Shown here: positions 46,770-54,782 of the stretch, piece by piece
Position numbering within the stretch: position 1 is the first letter of the stretch
How the letters are laid out: every line of letters begins with the position of its first letter
From: Alphaproteobacteria bacterium
Lineage (GTDB): Bacteria; Pseudomonadota; Alphaproteobacteria; Rhodospirillales; Rhodospirillaceae
NCBI GenBank assembly: GCA_030604885.1
Contig: JAUVUZ010000024.1
Span: forward strand, 1 to 58,175
DNA length: 58,175 nt
Reading direction: 5' to 3'
Position numbers and translations under genes: made by a program
Notes under the pieces: generated by a model
Told to the model about the DNA's origin: nothing
The model's database searches: none
Seen by the model: the letters and a program-made list of their open reading frames with translations, nothing else

Positions 46770-47384
46770 TCAGCCCGGACGGTGGAGGATGCGTTTCGCG
46801 GAGGCGGAAATCGTGAAATAGTCGGCCGCACCCCCGCCGCGCAAGAGCGGCCGCGCCGCCACCGTGTCGAACCGGCCGTCGGCGACCAGGCGTTCGTCGA
46901 TGTGAATCCGCACCGCCTGCCCGAGCGCCAGCCACGCGTCGATCTCCGCCCCGGCGGCGTCGGTCAGGCGGATCATCTGGGTGAGGCGGCACTCGAAGCT
47001 CACCGGGCTTTCCGCCACCCGGGGCGCCGCCACCGCCTCGCCGACGAGGGCGGTGACCCCGGCGAGGGCGAACTCGTCCACCTCCGGCGGCACCGCGGCC
47101 GAGGATGCGTTCATCGCCTCGGCGAGGGCCTCGGTGCAGAGGTTCCAGGTGAAGCAGCCGGTCGCGGCGACGTTGCGCACGCTGTCCTTCCAGCCCAGGC
47201 TGCAAAACCCGAGAATCGGCGGAATGTAGTTGAACAGGTTGAAAAAGCTGAACGGCGCCAGATTGTTGCGCCCTTCCGCATCGCGGCTGCCGATCCAGCC
47301 GATCGGCCGCGGCGCGACGATCGCGTTGAGCGGATCGTGGGCGAGGCGGTGGCCCTCGGCCGGGTCGTAGACGTGGAACCGCAT
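46770..47384 (-). CDS. Flavin reductase-like (DIM6/NTAB) FMN-binding protein
   Basis: This 204-residue protein has a split-barrel flavin-binding fold: AIVAPRPIGWIGSRDAEGRNNLAPFS, then LGWKDSVRNVAATGCFTWNL and FECRLTQMIRL. Relatives reduce free FMN or serve as flavoprotein oxygenase partners. A specific reaction is not apparent. It lies between arsC and an HWE kinase on the same strand, 12 bases from the kinase gene, so it may be in the kinase's operon. Confidence 0.88.
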   Translation of the reverse strand: MRFHVYDPAEGHRLAHDPLNAIVAPRPIGWIGSRDAEGRNNLAPFSFFNLFNYIPPILGFCSLGWKDSVRNVAATGCFTWNLCTEALAEAMNASSAAVPPEVDEFALAGVTALVGEAVAAPRVAESPVSFECRLTQMIRLTDAAGAEIDAWLALGQAVRIHIDERLVADGRFDTVAARPLLRGGGAADYFTISASAKRILHRPG

Positions 47385-47396
47385 CGGGCGCCCCCC

Positions 47397-48584
47397 TCAG
47401 CCCCGCACCGGCGGCAGCGTGCCGCGCAGGGTGTAGCACAGGCCTCCGGCGCGGAACGCCTTCTCGGCGAAGCCGGAGAAATAGGCGGGCACGATGCGCT
47501 CGGTGAGGGTCGAGCCGAAGCCCGAGGCCGGTTCCCCCCGCACCGGCGGCGCGCCGGATTCCTGCCAGGTGAAGGCGAAGCACTCACCCTCGGACTCCCA
47601 GGTGACCGCGACGCGGCCGGTGTCGTTGGAGAGGGCGCCGTATTTCATCGCGTTGGTGGCGAGCTCGTGAACCGCCAGCGCGATCGCCAGCGCCTGCTGC
47701 GCGCCGAAGCGCAGGTCCGGCCCTTCCAGCGTCACCCGGCTTCCGGCCAGCCCGGCGTGGGGCGCCAGCGCCGCCTCCACCACTTCGCGCAGGCCCGCGT
47801 CGGACCATGCGCCCTCGGTGAACACGTCGTGCACCCGGGCATAGGCGGCGAGGCGGGCGGCGGTGGATTGGGCGGCGTCTTCGAGGGAGGCGGCGCCGCG
47901 GATGCTCTGCCCCACCATCGCGGTGATCACCGTCAGCATGTTCTTCATGCGGTGGATCAGCTCGTGGCGGAGAATGTCCTGCTCGCGCTCGGCGGCGTCG
48001 CGGGCGGCGAGGGCGCGCATCGCGTTCTCCACCTCGAACGCCAGGGACTGGTTGGCGCGCTCGATCGCCGCCAGCGCCTCGACCTGCCGGGTGGTCTCCG
48101 ACACCACGCTGAGAATGCCCACCACCCGGCCTTCCGGGTCGCGCACCGGGCTGTAGGCGAGGGTCCAGTGGGTGAGTTCCTCGAAGCCGTGGCGGGTGAG
48201 CCAGAGCGGCAGGTTCTCCCGCTTCACCCGCTCGCCCCCGAGCACCCGCCGGAACAGCGGCATGATCTCGTCCATCAGCTCGGGCCAGATCTGCGCGAAG
48301 CTGCGGCCCAGGGCGTCGTCGGCGCGGCGGCCGAGCATCGGCGTCAGGGCGTCGTTGTAGATCGTCGTGAGGTCGGGCAGCAGCCGCAGCGTCATCGCGT
48401 GGGGCGAATCGAGAACCGCCAGCACCAGCACCCGCAGCCAGTCCGGCCAGTCGCCGATCGGACCGAGGGCGGTGGCGCTCCAGTCGTGCGCGGCGACGCG
48501 CGAACCCTGCTCGCCGGTTGCGCGCAACGCGGCGAGATAATCGGGCGGGGATGCGGGGGTATCGCCCCAAGTTTCGATGTGCAT
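47397..48584 (-). CDS. HWE-family sensor histidine kinase
   Basis: A 395-residue soluble kinase. The PAS-like sensor is residues about 25-170 (ending in VVGILSVVSETTRQVEALAA). The phospho-acceptor segment is HELIHRMKNMLTVITAMVGQ. The HWE ATPase domain has ELATNAMKYGALS, the WQESGAPP signature (W-x-E) and GFGSTLTERIV. There are no membrane helices, so the signal is cytoplasmic. HWE kinases often signal light or the general stress response in alphaproteobacteria. No response regulator is adjacent. The ATG at 48584 gives the family start, and the frame is open to 48689. Confidence 0.92.
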   Translation of the reverse strand: MHIETWGDTPASPPDYLAALRATGEQGSRVAAHDWSATALGPIGDWPDWLRVLVLAVLDSPHAMTLRLLPDLTTIYNDALTPMLGRRADDALGRSFAQIWPELMDEIMPLFRRVLGGERVKRENLPLWLTRHGFEELTHWTLAYSPVRDPEGRVVGILSVVSETTRQVEALAAIERANQSLAFEVENAMRALAARDAAEREQDILRHELIHRMKNMLTVITAMVGQSIRGAASLEDAAQSTAARLAAYARVHDVFTEGAWSDAGLREVVEAALAPHAGLAGSRVTLEGPDLRFGAQQALAIALAVHELATNAMKYGALSNDTGRVAVTWESEGECFAFTWQESGAPPVRGEPASGFGSTLTERIVPAYFSGFAEKAFRAGGLCYTLRGTLPPVRG

Positions 48585-48674
48585 GCCGTGCGTCCAACAA
48601 AACTTGGAACCGGACGTAACGATACCACAGCCGCATGGGCGGGAAAGGACAATTTCCACGTTGGAAGTCGGGTT

Positions 48675-48709
48675 AAACCGCCGGGGCATGCAACCCCGGG
48701 CGGGGTTTT
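48675..48709. terminator. Hairpin in the divergent gap before the sugar dehydrogenase gene
   Basis: AAACC/GGTTT and CCGGGG/CCCCGG pair around the loop CATGCAA, followed by TTTT on the + strand. It sits between divergent starts, so it is either an operator-like dyad or an attenuator for the + strand gene starting at 48752. Confidence 0.4.
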
Positions 48710-48751
48710 GCGTTGGAGTTGGGTGGATCTGCGAGTCGAGGGGAGGGTGCG

Positions 48752-49876
48752 ATGATCGGCCGATGGTTGGCGGCGGCGGCGATGCTTCTGGCGGCGAGTG
48801 CGGCGGAGGCGCAGCAGGTGCCCCAGGTGGTGCGGGGCGAGAGCGGCAACCTGCGCGTGGACACCTTCGTGGGCGGGCTGGACGGCCCCTGGGGCGCCGC
48901 GTTCCTGCCCGACGGCCGCCTGCTGGTGACGGAGAAATCCGGCACCCTGCGGCTGATCCCCGAGGCGGGCAAGCTCGGCTCGCCGATCCGCGGCGTGCCC
49001 GAGGTGGCGGCGCGCGGCCAGGGCGGCCTGCTCGGCCTCGCCCTCGACCCGCAGTTCGCCGACACCCGCACCGTCTACCTCGCGTTCGCCGAAGCCCGCG
49101 ACGGCGGCGTCGCCACCTCGGTGGCGCGCGGCCGCCTCAACGCCGAGGCCACCGCCCTCGAAGACGTTTCCGTGATCTTCCGCCAGACTCCGGCGGTGGA
49201 GGGTCCCAACCACTTCGGCGGCCGCCTCGCCTTCGCGCCCGACGGCATGCTGTTCGTCACCCTCGGCGAACGCTTCGACTTCATGAAGGAGGCGCAGAAC
49301 CCCGAGAACACCCTGGGCGCCCTGGTGCGCATCGCCCCGGACGGATCGATCCCGCCCGACAACCCGTTCGCCAAGGGCGGCGGCGACCCGGCGATCTGGT
49401 CGTTCGGCCATCGCAACGTCCAGGGCGCGGCGATCCACCCGCGAACCGGCGCCCTCTGGATTTCCGAATACGGGCCGCGCGGCGGCGACGAGGTCAACCT
49501 GCCGGTCAAGGGCGGCAACTTCGGCTGGCCGCTGGTGAGCCGAGGCACCCACTACTCGGGCACCGCCATCCCCGATCCCTCCGGCCGCCCCGAGTTCGTC
49601 GACGCGGTCAAGTGGTGGGACCCGGCGATTTCCCCCTCCGGCATCGCCTTCGTCACCGCCGACGTGCTGCCCGGCTGGCGCGGCAGCCTGCTGCTCGCCG
49701 GGCTCACCTCGCGCGGGCTGGTGCGCCTCACCCTCGACGGCGACCGCGTCGTGGGCGAGGAGCGCATCCCCTTCGGCCTGCGCATCCGCGACGTGCTGAT
49801 GGGGCCGGACGGCGCGGTCTACGTTCTCACCGACGGCAAGGGCGGCCGGGTGCTGCGGCTCACGGCTTGGGAGTAG
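48752..49876 (+). CDS. PQQ-dependent sugar dehydrogenase family protein (YliI-like)
   Basis: This 374-residue secreted protein has a signal peptide (residues 1-20, ending AAEAQ) followed by a six-bladed GSDH/sorbosone dehydrogenase propeller: GLDGPWGAAFLPDGRLLVTEK, RGQGGLLGLALDPQF, NHFGGRLAFAPDG, and the calcium/PQQ region YGPRGGDEVN. It probably oxidises aldoses in the periplasm if PQQ is available. No PQQ synthesis gene is in view. GGGAGGG lies before the ATG at 48752. It overlaps the end of the convergent TPR gene by 17 bases. Confidence 0.92.
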   Translation: MIGRWLAAAAMLLAASAAEAQQVPQVVRGESGNLRVDTFVGGLDGPWGAAFLPDGRLLVTEKSGTLRLIPEAGKLGSPIRGVPEVAARGQGGLLGLALDPQFADTRTVYLAFAEARDGGVATSVARGRLNAEATALEDVSVIFRQTPAVEGPNHFGGRLAFAPDGMLFVTLGERFDFMKEAQNPENTLGALVRIAPDGSIPPDNPFAKGGGDPAIWSFGHRNVQGAAIHPRTGALWISEYGPRGGDEVNLPVKGGNFGWPLVSRGTHYSGTAIPDPSGRPEFVDAVKWWDPAISPSGIAFVTADVLPGWRGSLLLAGLTSRGLVRLTLDGDRVVGEERIPFGLRIRDVLMGPDGAVYVLTDGKGGRVLRLTAWE

Positions 49877-50705
49877 CGGCCTCGCCGCCCAGCTCCAGCA
49901 GCTCGATGTTGCGGCGGATGTCCTCGAGGATCGGCGAATCCTCCGGCGCCGCCAGCAACGCCTCGCGCCAGTCGCGCCGCGCCCGGTCGGGCTGGCCCTG
50001 CAGGCGGTGGACGATGCCGCTCTCCAGCCGCGCCTCCGGGTTGGCGGGGTCGAGCTTCAGCGCCTTGTCGAGGTCCTGGCGCGCTAGGTCCGGCGCGTCC
50101 ATGTAGCGATAGGCCGAGGCCCGCAGGGTCAACGCCTCGACGTTGTCCGGGTCCCGCTTCAGCGCCTCGGAGAGGTCGTCGGCCGCGAGGCCGTAGTTCA
50201 GCGCCCGCGCCCGCGTGCGCGCCCGGCTGATCCACAGGTCCACCGCCGCCGGGGCCAGCTTCAACGCCTCGCTTTGCGCCGCGTTGGCCCGCTCCCAGTC
50301 CTTCGCCTCGCCCCACGCCACGCCCGCCTGGTCGAGCATGTGGGCGCGCACGTCGTCGTCGCGCGTGGTCGCCTTGGCCAGCGCCTCCAGCCGCGCCGCC
50401 GCGTCGGCGGGGAAGCCCAGCTTCATCAACGCCGCCGCCGCGCAGTGCTTCGCCGGTTCGCCGCCGCCCAGGGCCGCCCAGGCGTCGGCGGTGTCGAAGG
50501 CGTCCTTCGGCGACGTCTCCACCTGAGTCATGCACTGGGCATAGCGCTCCGCATCCGCCCGCCGCGCCGCCAGCGCGCCGGGGGTGGGGTCCGCCGCCAA
50601 CGCCGCTCCACCCCAGGCGAGCGCCGCGAGAACCGCCGCCGGTTGAGCCGCGCGCCGCAACAATGCTAGGCTCGCCGTCCGCTTCGCAATCCGGATGCAC
50701 GCCAT
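49860..50705 (-). CDS. Secreted TPR-repeat protein
   Basis: A 281-residue protein. The signal peptide runs to about residue 38 (AALAWGGAALAADP) and at least three tetratricopeptide repeats span residues about 120-245 (YGLAADDLSEALKRDPDN, DLARQDLDKALKLDPANPEARL). It is presumably a periplasmic scaffold, partner unknown. The ATG at 50705 has AAGG seven bases upstream. The start codon shares two bases with the divergent epimerase ATG at 50704. Confidence 0.82.
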   Translation of the reverse strand: MACIRIAKRTASLALLRRAAQPAAVLAALAWGGAALAADPTPGALAARRADAERYAQCMTQVETSPKDAFDTADAWAALGGGEPAKHCAAAALMKLGFPADAAARLEALAKATTRDDDVRAHMLDQAGVAWGEAKDWERANAAQSEALKLAPAAVDLWISRARTRARALNYGLAADDLSEALKRDPDNVEALTLRASAYRYMDAPDLARQDLDKALKLDPANPEARLESGIVHRLQGQPDRARRDWREALLAAPEDSPILEDIRRNIELLELGGEAATPKP

Positions 50706-51549
50706 GACCACGCCTTTCCTGTTGATCTTCGGCCTCGGTTATACAGGCTCCCGGCTGGCGCGGGAATGCCTCGCTGCGGGCTGGCGCGTCGCCGGAACCG
50801 TGCGCGACCCCGCCAAGGCCGAAACCCTGCGCACCGAAGGCCTCGATGCCCGCGTGTTCGGCGCGGGCGAGGCCCCGGCGGGCGTCACCCACGTCCTCGA
50901 CACCACCGTGCCGGGGCCGGAAGGCTCCGCCGTCCTCGCCGAGGTCCGCCGCCTCGGCCTCCGCCCCGCGTGGCTCGGCGCCCTCTCCACCAGCGCCGTC
51001 TACGGCGATTGCGAAGGCCGCTGGGTGGACGAAACCGCGCCGCTCGCCCCCTCCTCGCCGCAGGCCCGCGCCCGCGTCGCCGCCGAGGCCGCGTGGCAGG
51101 CCTGGGGCGCGGAAACCGGCGTGCCGGTGCAAATCTTCCGCCTCCCCGGCATCTACGGACCCGGCCGCTCCGCCCTCGACACCGTGCGCGACGGCACCGC
51201 CCGCCGCATCCACCGCGAAGGCCACCGCACCAGCCGCGTCCACGTCGACGACATCGTCGCCGCCCTCCGCCTCGCCATCGCCGCACCGCCCGCCCCCGGC
51301 GTCTTCAACGTCGCCGACGACGAACCCGCCCCCAATCCCGAAGTGATCGACTTCGCCTGCCGCCTCCTCGACCTGCCGCCGCCGCCCCTCGAACGCTACG
51401 AAGACCTCGCCCCCGGCGACCCGCGCCGCCGCTTCCTCACCGACCGCCGACTGGTCGGCAACGCCCACCTCAAATCCACCCTCGGCTGGTCCCCCCGCTA
51501 CCCCACCTACCGCGACGGCCTCGCCGCGATCCTGGCGGGCGAGGGGTAA
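50704..51549 (+). CDS. NAD(P)-dependent epimerase/reductase, SDR family (YeeZ-like)
   Basis: This 281-residue atypical short-chain dehydrogenase has an N-terminal Rossmann motif (LIFGLGYTGSRLAREC), a catalytic-region serine and tyrosine in LSTSAVYGDCEGRWVDE, and RLPGIYGPGRSALD. Its substrate is unknown. Similar proteins are annotated as sugar-nucleotide epimerases. A start at 50695 (ATG, nine bases earlier) is possible. The last codons, GAG GGG TAA, form the left edge of composite palindrome B. Confidence 0.87.
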   Translation: MTTPFLLIFGLGYTGSRLARECLAAGWRVAGTVRDPAKAETLRTEGLDARVFGAGEAPAGVTHVLDTTVPGPEGSAVLAEVRRLGLRPAWLGALSTSAVYGDCEGRWVDETAPLAPSSPQARARVAAEAAWQAWGAETGVPVQIFRLPGIYGPGRSALDTVRDGTARRIHREGHRTSRVHVDDIVAALRLAIAAPPAPGVFNVADDEPAPNPEVIDFACRLLDLPPPPLERYEDLAPGDPRRRFLTDRRLVGNAHLKSTLGWSPRYPTYRDGLAAILAGEG

Positions 51550-51733
51550 AAAACCAGGCCGGGCGCTGCCCGGACCCGCGAGGGGACGCGGTCCCCTCGA
51601 CCCCATTCCTTTCCAATGCCAAGGGGGCTGTCGTTCGACAGCCCCCTTGGCTTTGGAAGCGAGCGGGAGGTCCGGAGGGTCCAAGACCCTCCGGCGGGGT
51701 GTGGGGCGGCGCCCCGCCCTGGTTTTACCCCTC
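51541..51733. repeat. Composite palindromic repeat, copy B
   Basis: The region is a large palindrome between two convergent genes. The outer arms GAGGGGTAAAA...CCAGG (51541-51558 and 51718-51733) include both stop codons. Left module: CCGGGC-GCT-GCCCGG and GAGGGGAC-GCG-GTCCCCTC. Centre: 15-base arms (51618-51632 and 51637-51651) with GTTC loop, framed by TTCCAA/TTGGAA. Right module: CGGAGGGTC-CAA-GACCCTCCG (about 51673-51694) and GGGGCG-GCGCCCC (about 51703-51717). 51556-51604 matches 3519-3567 at 47 of 49 bases. It may act as a two-way terminator. Confidence 0.85.
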
Positions 51734-52525
51734 CGCCGTCAGGGTGGCGATGAGGGTGTCGAGGGTTCGGGTGAGGAGGGCGAGGTCTTGCGGGCGGGAG
51801 AGGCGGTGGTCGCCGTCCTTGATCAGGGTGATTTGGGTATCGGCGGCGGCGAGGCGGTCGGCGATGGCGAGGGCGGTGTGCCAGTCGACCGAGGCGTCCT
51901 GCATGCCTTGGAGGATGCGCACCGGGCCGGAGAAGGGGATGGGGGCCTGGAGCAGCAGGTTGGCGCGGCCGTCGTCGAGGAGGATGCGGCTGACGGGGTA
52001 GGTGCCGCAGGGTTCCTCGGTGTCGGCGATGCGGACGATTTCGTCGCGGGCGAGGGCGGCGCGCTGGTCGGGGGTGAGGGCGGCCTCCATGGCGACGGTG
52101 AAGTCGGGCGCCGGGGCGATGCCGACGAACGCGCGGACGCGCTCGGGCCGGGCGACGGCGGCGAGCAGGCCGACCCATCCGCCCATCGAGGATCCGACCA
52201 GGATCAGCGGCCCTTCGGTGAGGTCGTCGATCGCCGCGAGGGCGTCGTCGCGCCAGCGGCCGATGCAGCCGTCGGTGAAGTCGCCGCTGGATCGGCCGTG
52301 GCCGAACATGTCGAAGCGGAGGAAATCGAACCCGGCGGATTCCGCGTGCGCGGCGAGGTGGTTGGCCTTGCCGCCCTCCATGTCGGAGAGCAGTCCGTGC
52401 AAAAAAACCACAGTCGGCTTCGGACTTTCCGAATCGCCGTGGAGGATGCGGCGATAGGCCATGGACGCGCCATCGGCGCGTGCTAATATCCCGCAGTCGT
52501 CGCGGCCTGGGGTGGGGTCGGACAT
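51725..52525 (-). CDS. Alpha/beta hydrolase
   Basis: A 266-residue serine hydrolase: oxyanion region VVFLHGLLSDMEGGKAN, nucleophile elbow GSSMGG, an acid in the QDASVDWHTA region and a catalytic His in KDGDHRLSRPQD. The layout resembles the ABHD10/palmitoyl-thioesterase-like group (HGLLSDMEG..K), but the substrate is unproven. CAGGA lies seven bases before the ATG at 52525. The start is divergent from the glycosyltransferase gene, and the end lies inside the composite palindrome. Confidence 0.9.
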   Translation of the reverse strand: MSDPTPGRDDCGILARADGASMAYRRILHGDSESPKPTVVFLHGLLSDMEGGKANHLAAHAESAGFDFLRFDMFGHGRSSGDFTDGCIGRWRDDALAAIDDLTEGPLILVGSSMGGWVGLLAAVARPERVRAFVGIAPAPDFTVAMEAALTPDQRAALARDEIVRIADTEEPCGTYPVSRILLDDGRANLLLQAPIPFSGPVRILQGMQDASVDWHTALAIADRLAAADTQITLIKDGDHRLSRPQDLALLTRTLDTLIATLTAEG

Positions 52526-52565
52526 GCAAATTCCTGTGTCGATCGAGAGGGAAGGAAGGCTCGGC

Positions 52566-53774
52566 GTGTCTACTGAGTCTAACAGCAGGACTGTCTCCGG
52601 CCAAGTCGCGCCTGCGATTCTGCAGGTGTTGCCGCGGCTGGAGACGGGTGGGGTGGAACGCGGCACGATCGAGATCGCCGAGGCGCTGCGCGCCGCCGGC
52701 GCGCGGCCGATCGTGGTGTCCGCGGGCGGGCAGATGGAGCGCGAGCTGGACCGCATGGACGCGGTGCACGTGCGCCTGCCGGTGCATTCGAAGAATCCGT
52801 TGACGATGTGGCGCAACGTCGAGGCGCTGGCGGAGGTGATCCGCCGCTACGACGTGAAGCTGGTGCACGCCCGCAGCCGCGCCCCGGCGTGGAGCGCGCG
52901 GGCGGCGGCGCGGCGGTGCGGCGTGCCGTTCGTTACCACCTTCCACGGGGCGTACAACCGCGGCCCGTTCGGCATCAAGGGCGGCTACAACGCGGTGATG
53001 GCGTCGGGCGACCGGGTGATCGCGATTTCGCAGTTCATCGCCCGGCACGTGCAGGAATTCTATCGCGTGCCGCAGAGCCGCATCCGAGTGATTCCGCGCG
53101 GCGTCGACCTCGACCGTTTCGACCCGGCGCGGGTCAGCCCGGAGCGGATGATCGCCCTCGCCACCCAGTGGCGGCTGCGCGAGGATCTGCCGGTGGTGAT
53201 GCTGCCCGGCCGCCTGACCCGCTGGAAGGGTCAGCTGACCCTGATCGAGGCGTTGGCACGGCTGGGGCGCAAGGATCTGGTGTGCCTGCTGGTGGGGTCC
53301 GACCAGGGCCGCACCCGCTACCGCGAGCGGCTGGAGGCGATGGTGGCCGCCAAGGGACTGGAAAGCGTGGTGCACATCGTCAACGGCTGCAACGACATGG
53401 CGGCCGCCTACCTGCTGTGCGACTACGTGGTCTCCGCTTCCACCGATCCGGAGGCGTTCGGCCGGGTGATCGTGGAGGCCCAGGCGATGGGCCGCCCGGT
53501 GATCGCCAGCCGCCACGGCGGCGCCCTCGAAACCGTCACCCCCGGCGAGACCGGCTGGCTGGTGGCGCCCGCCGACCCGAACGAACTGGCGCAGGCGATC
53601 GCCACCGCCCTCGACACCCCGGCCGCCGAGCGCGCGCGCATGGCGGAGGCCTGCCGCACCCAGGCGCGCGAGACCTATTCGCGCGAGCTGATGTGTTCCC
53701 GCACCCTGGCGGTCTACGCCGAGCTTCTCGGCGCCGACGCGCCCTGGGCGGCCGGAGCGGACGCGGCGCCGTGA
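52566..53774 (+). CDS. Glycosyltransferase family 4
   Basis: About 402 residues with a GT-B fold. The N-terminal acceptor domain has LQVLPRLETGGVERGTIEIAEAL. The C-terminal donor domain has PGRLTRWKGQLTLIEAL and the nucleotide-binding ASTDPEAFGRVIVEAQAMGRPVIA (E-x7-E). It likely adds a sugar to lipopolysaccharide core or O-antigen on the cytoplasmic side. I prefer the GTG at 52566 (AAGG six bases upstream). An ATG at 52524 would overlap the divergent hydrolase start codon. It is coupled to the following GT9 gene by a four-base overlap. Confidence 0.92.
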   Translation: MSTESNSRTVSGQVAPAILQVLPRLETGGVERGTIEIAEALRAAGARPIVVSAGGQMERELDRMDAVHVRLPVHSKNPLTMWRNVEALAEVIRRYDVKLVHARSRAPAWSARAAARRCGVPFVTTFHGAYNRGPFGIKGGYNAVMASGDRVIAISQFIARHVQEFYRVPQSRIRVIPRGVDLDRFDPARVSPERMIALATQWRLREDLPVVMLPGRLTRWKGQLTLIEALARLGRKDLVCLLVGSDQGRTRYRERLEAMVAAKGLESVVHIVNGCNDMAAAYLLCDYVVSASTDPEAFGRVIVEAQAMGRPVIASRHGGALETVTPGETGWLVAPADPNELAQAIATALDTPAAERARMAEACRTQARETYSRELMCSRTLAVYAELLGADAPWAAGADAAP

Positions 53775-54718
53775 GCGGGGCGGAGGCGATCCTCGTCATC
53801 AAGCTCTCCGCCCTGGGCGACGTGGCGCAGGCGTTCGGGCCGCTCCGGGCGATCCGCCGCCATCACCCGGCGGCGCACCTCACGGTTCTGACCACCGCGC
53901 CCTATGCGCCGCTGTTCGCCGCCTGTCCGGATGTGGACGCGGTGTGGATCGACGCGCGGCCCAAGTGGTTCCAGCCGGGCCAATGGTGGGCGCTGCGGCG
54001 GCGGTTGCGGTCGGGCGGGTTTGCGCGGGTGTACGACCTGCAAACCTCCGACCGGTCGTCGGGCTATTTCCGGCTGATGGGCGGCGGCGTCGAATGGTCG
54101 GGGATCGCGCCGGGGTGCTCCCACCCCCACGCCAACCCCGAGCGCGACCGCATGCACACCCTGGAGCGCCAGGCCGAGCAACTGGCGATGGCGGGCATCC
54201 CCGAAACCCCGTTCCCCGATCTCTCGTGGCTCGACGCCGACGTCACGGCCCTGGCGCCGCCCGCGCCGTTCGTGCTGCTGGTGCCGGGGGGCGCGGCGCA
54301 CCGGCCGGGCAAGCGCTGGCCCGCCGAACGCTATGCCGCGCTGGCGCGGATGCTGCTGGAGCGCGGCGCGACGCCGGTGGTGCTGGGCACCGTGGCGGAG
54401 GCGGAGGCGGTGGACGCGATCCTCGCCGCCGCGCCGGGCACGGTGTCGCTCGCCGGGCGCACCGGCTTTGCCGAGATCGCGGCGCTCGCCCGCCGCGCGG
54501 CCGGGGCGGTGGGCAACGACACCGGGCCGATGCACCTGATCGCCTTGGCGGGCTGCCCGTCGCTGGCGCTCTACGGTCCTCAGTCCGACCCGGCCCTGTG
54601 CGGCCAGCGCGGCCCCCGCGCGGCGATCCTGGCGGTGCCCGATCTCGCCCGCCTGACGGTGGCGGAAGTGGCGGAGAGATTGGCGGAAATCGGCGGTTTG
54701 CCCGCGCACGAGAGTTGA
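53771..54718 (+). CDS. Glycosyltransferase family 9 (heptosyltransferase-like)
   Basis: This 315-residue protein has the ADP-heptosyltransferase pattern: an N-terminal [23 protein letters not shown] and a C-terminal [40 protein letters not shown] segment. It probably extends the LPS inner core. It starts with GTG at 53771, overlapping the previous gene's stop (GTGA). The pair forms a small LPS assembly unit. Confidence 0.93.
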   Translation: MSGAEAILVIKLSALGDVAQAFGPLRAIRRHHPAAHLTVLTTAPYAPLFAACPDVDAVWIDARPKWFQPGQWWALRRRLRSGGFARVYDLQTSDRSSGYFRLMGGGVEWSGIAPGCSHPHANPERDRMHTLERQAEQLAMAGIPETPFPDLSWLDADVTALAPPAPFVLLVPGGAAHRPGKRWPAERYAALARMLLERGATPVVLGTVAEAEAVDAILAAAPGTVSLAGRTGFAEIAALARRAAGAVGNDTGPMHLIALAGCPSLALYGPQSDPALCGQRGPRAAILAVPDLARLTVAEVAERLAEIGGLPAHES

Positions 54719-54744
54719 CAGCCGCGCGCCCGGGTGCGCATTTC
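54715..54744 (+). promoter_or_regulatory. Possible thrS promoter
   Basis: A perfect TTGACA (54715-54720) overlaps the end of the GT9 gene. The best -10 at 18 bases is CATTTC (54739-54744), a poor match. Confidence 0.3.
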
Positions 54745-54782
54745 ATTGGGTTCCGAATGACCGACAAGACGAAGGATTGGTG

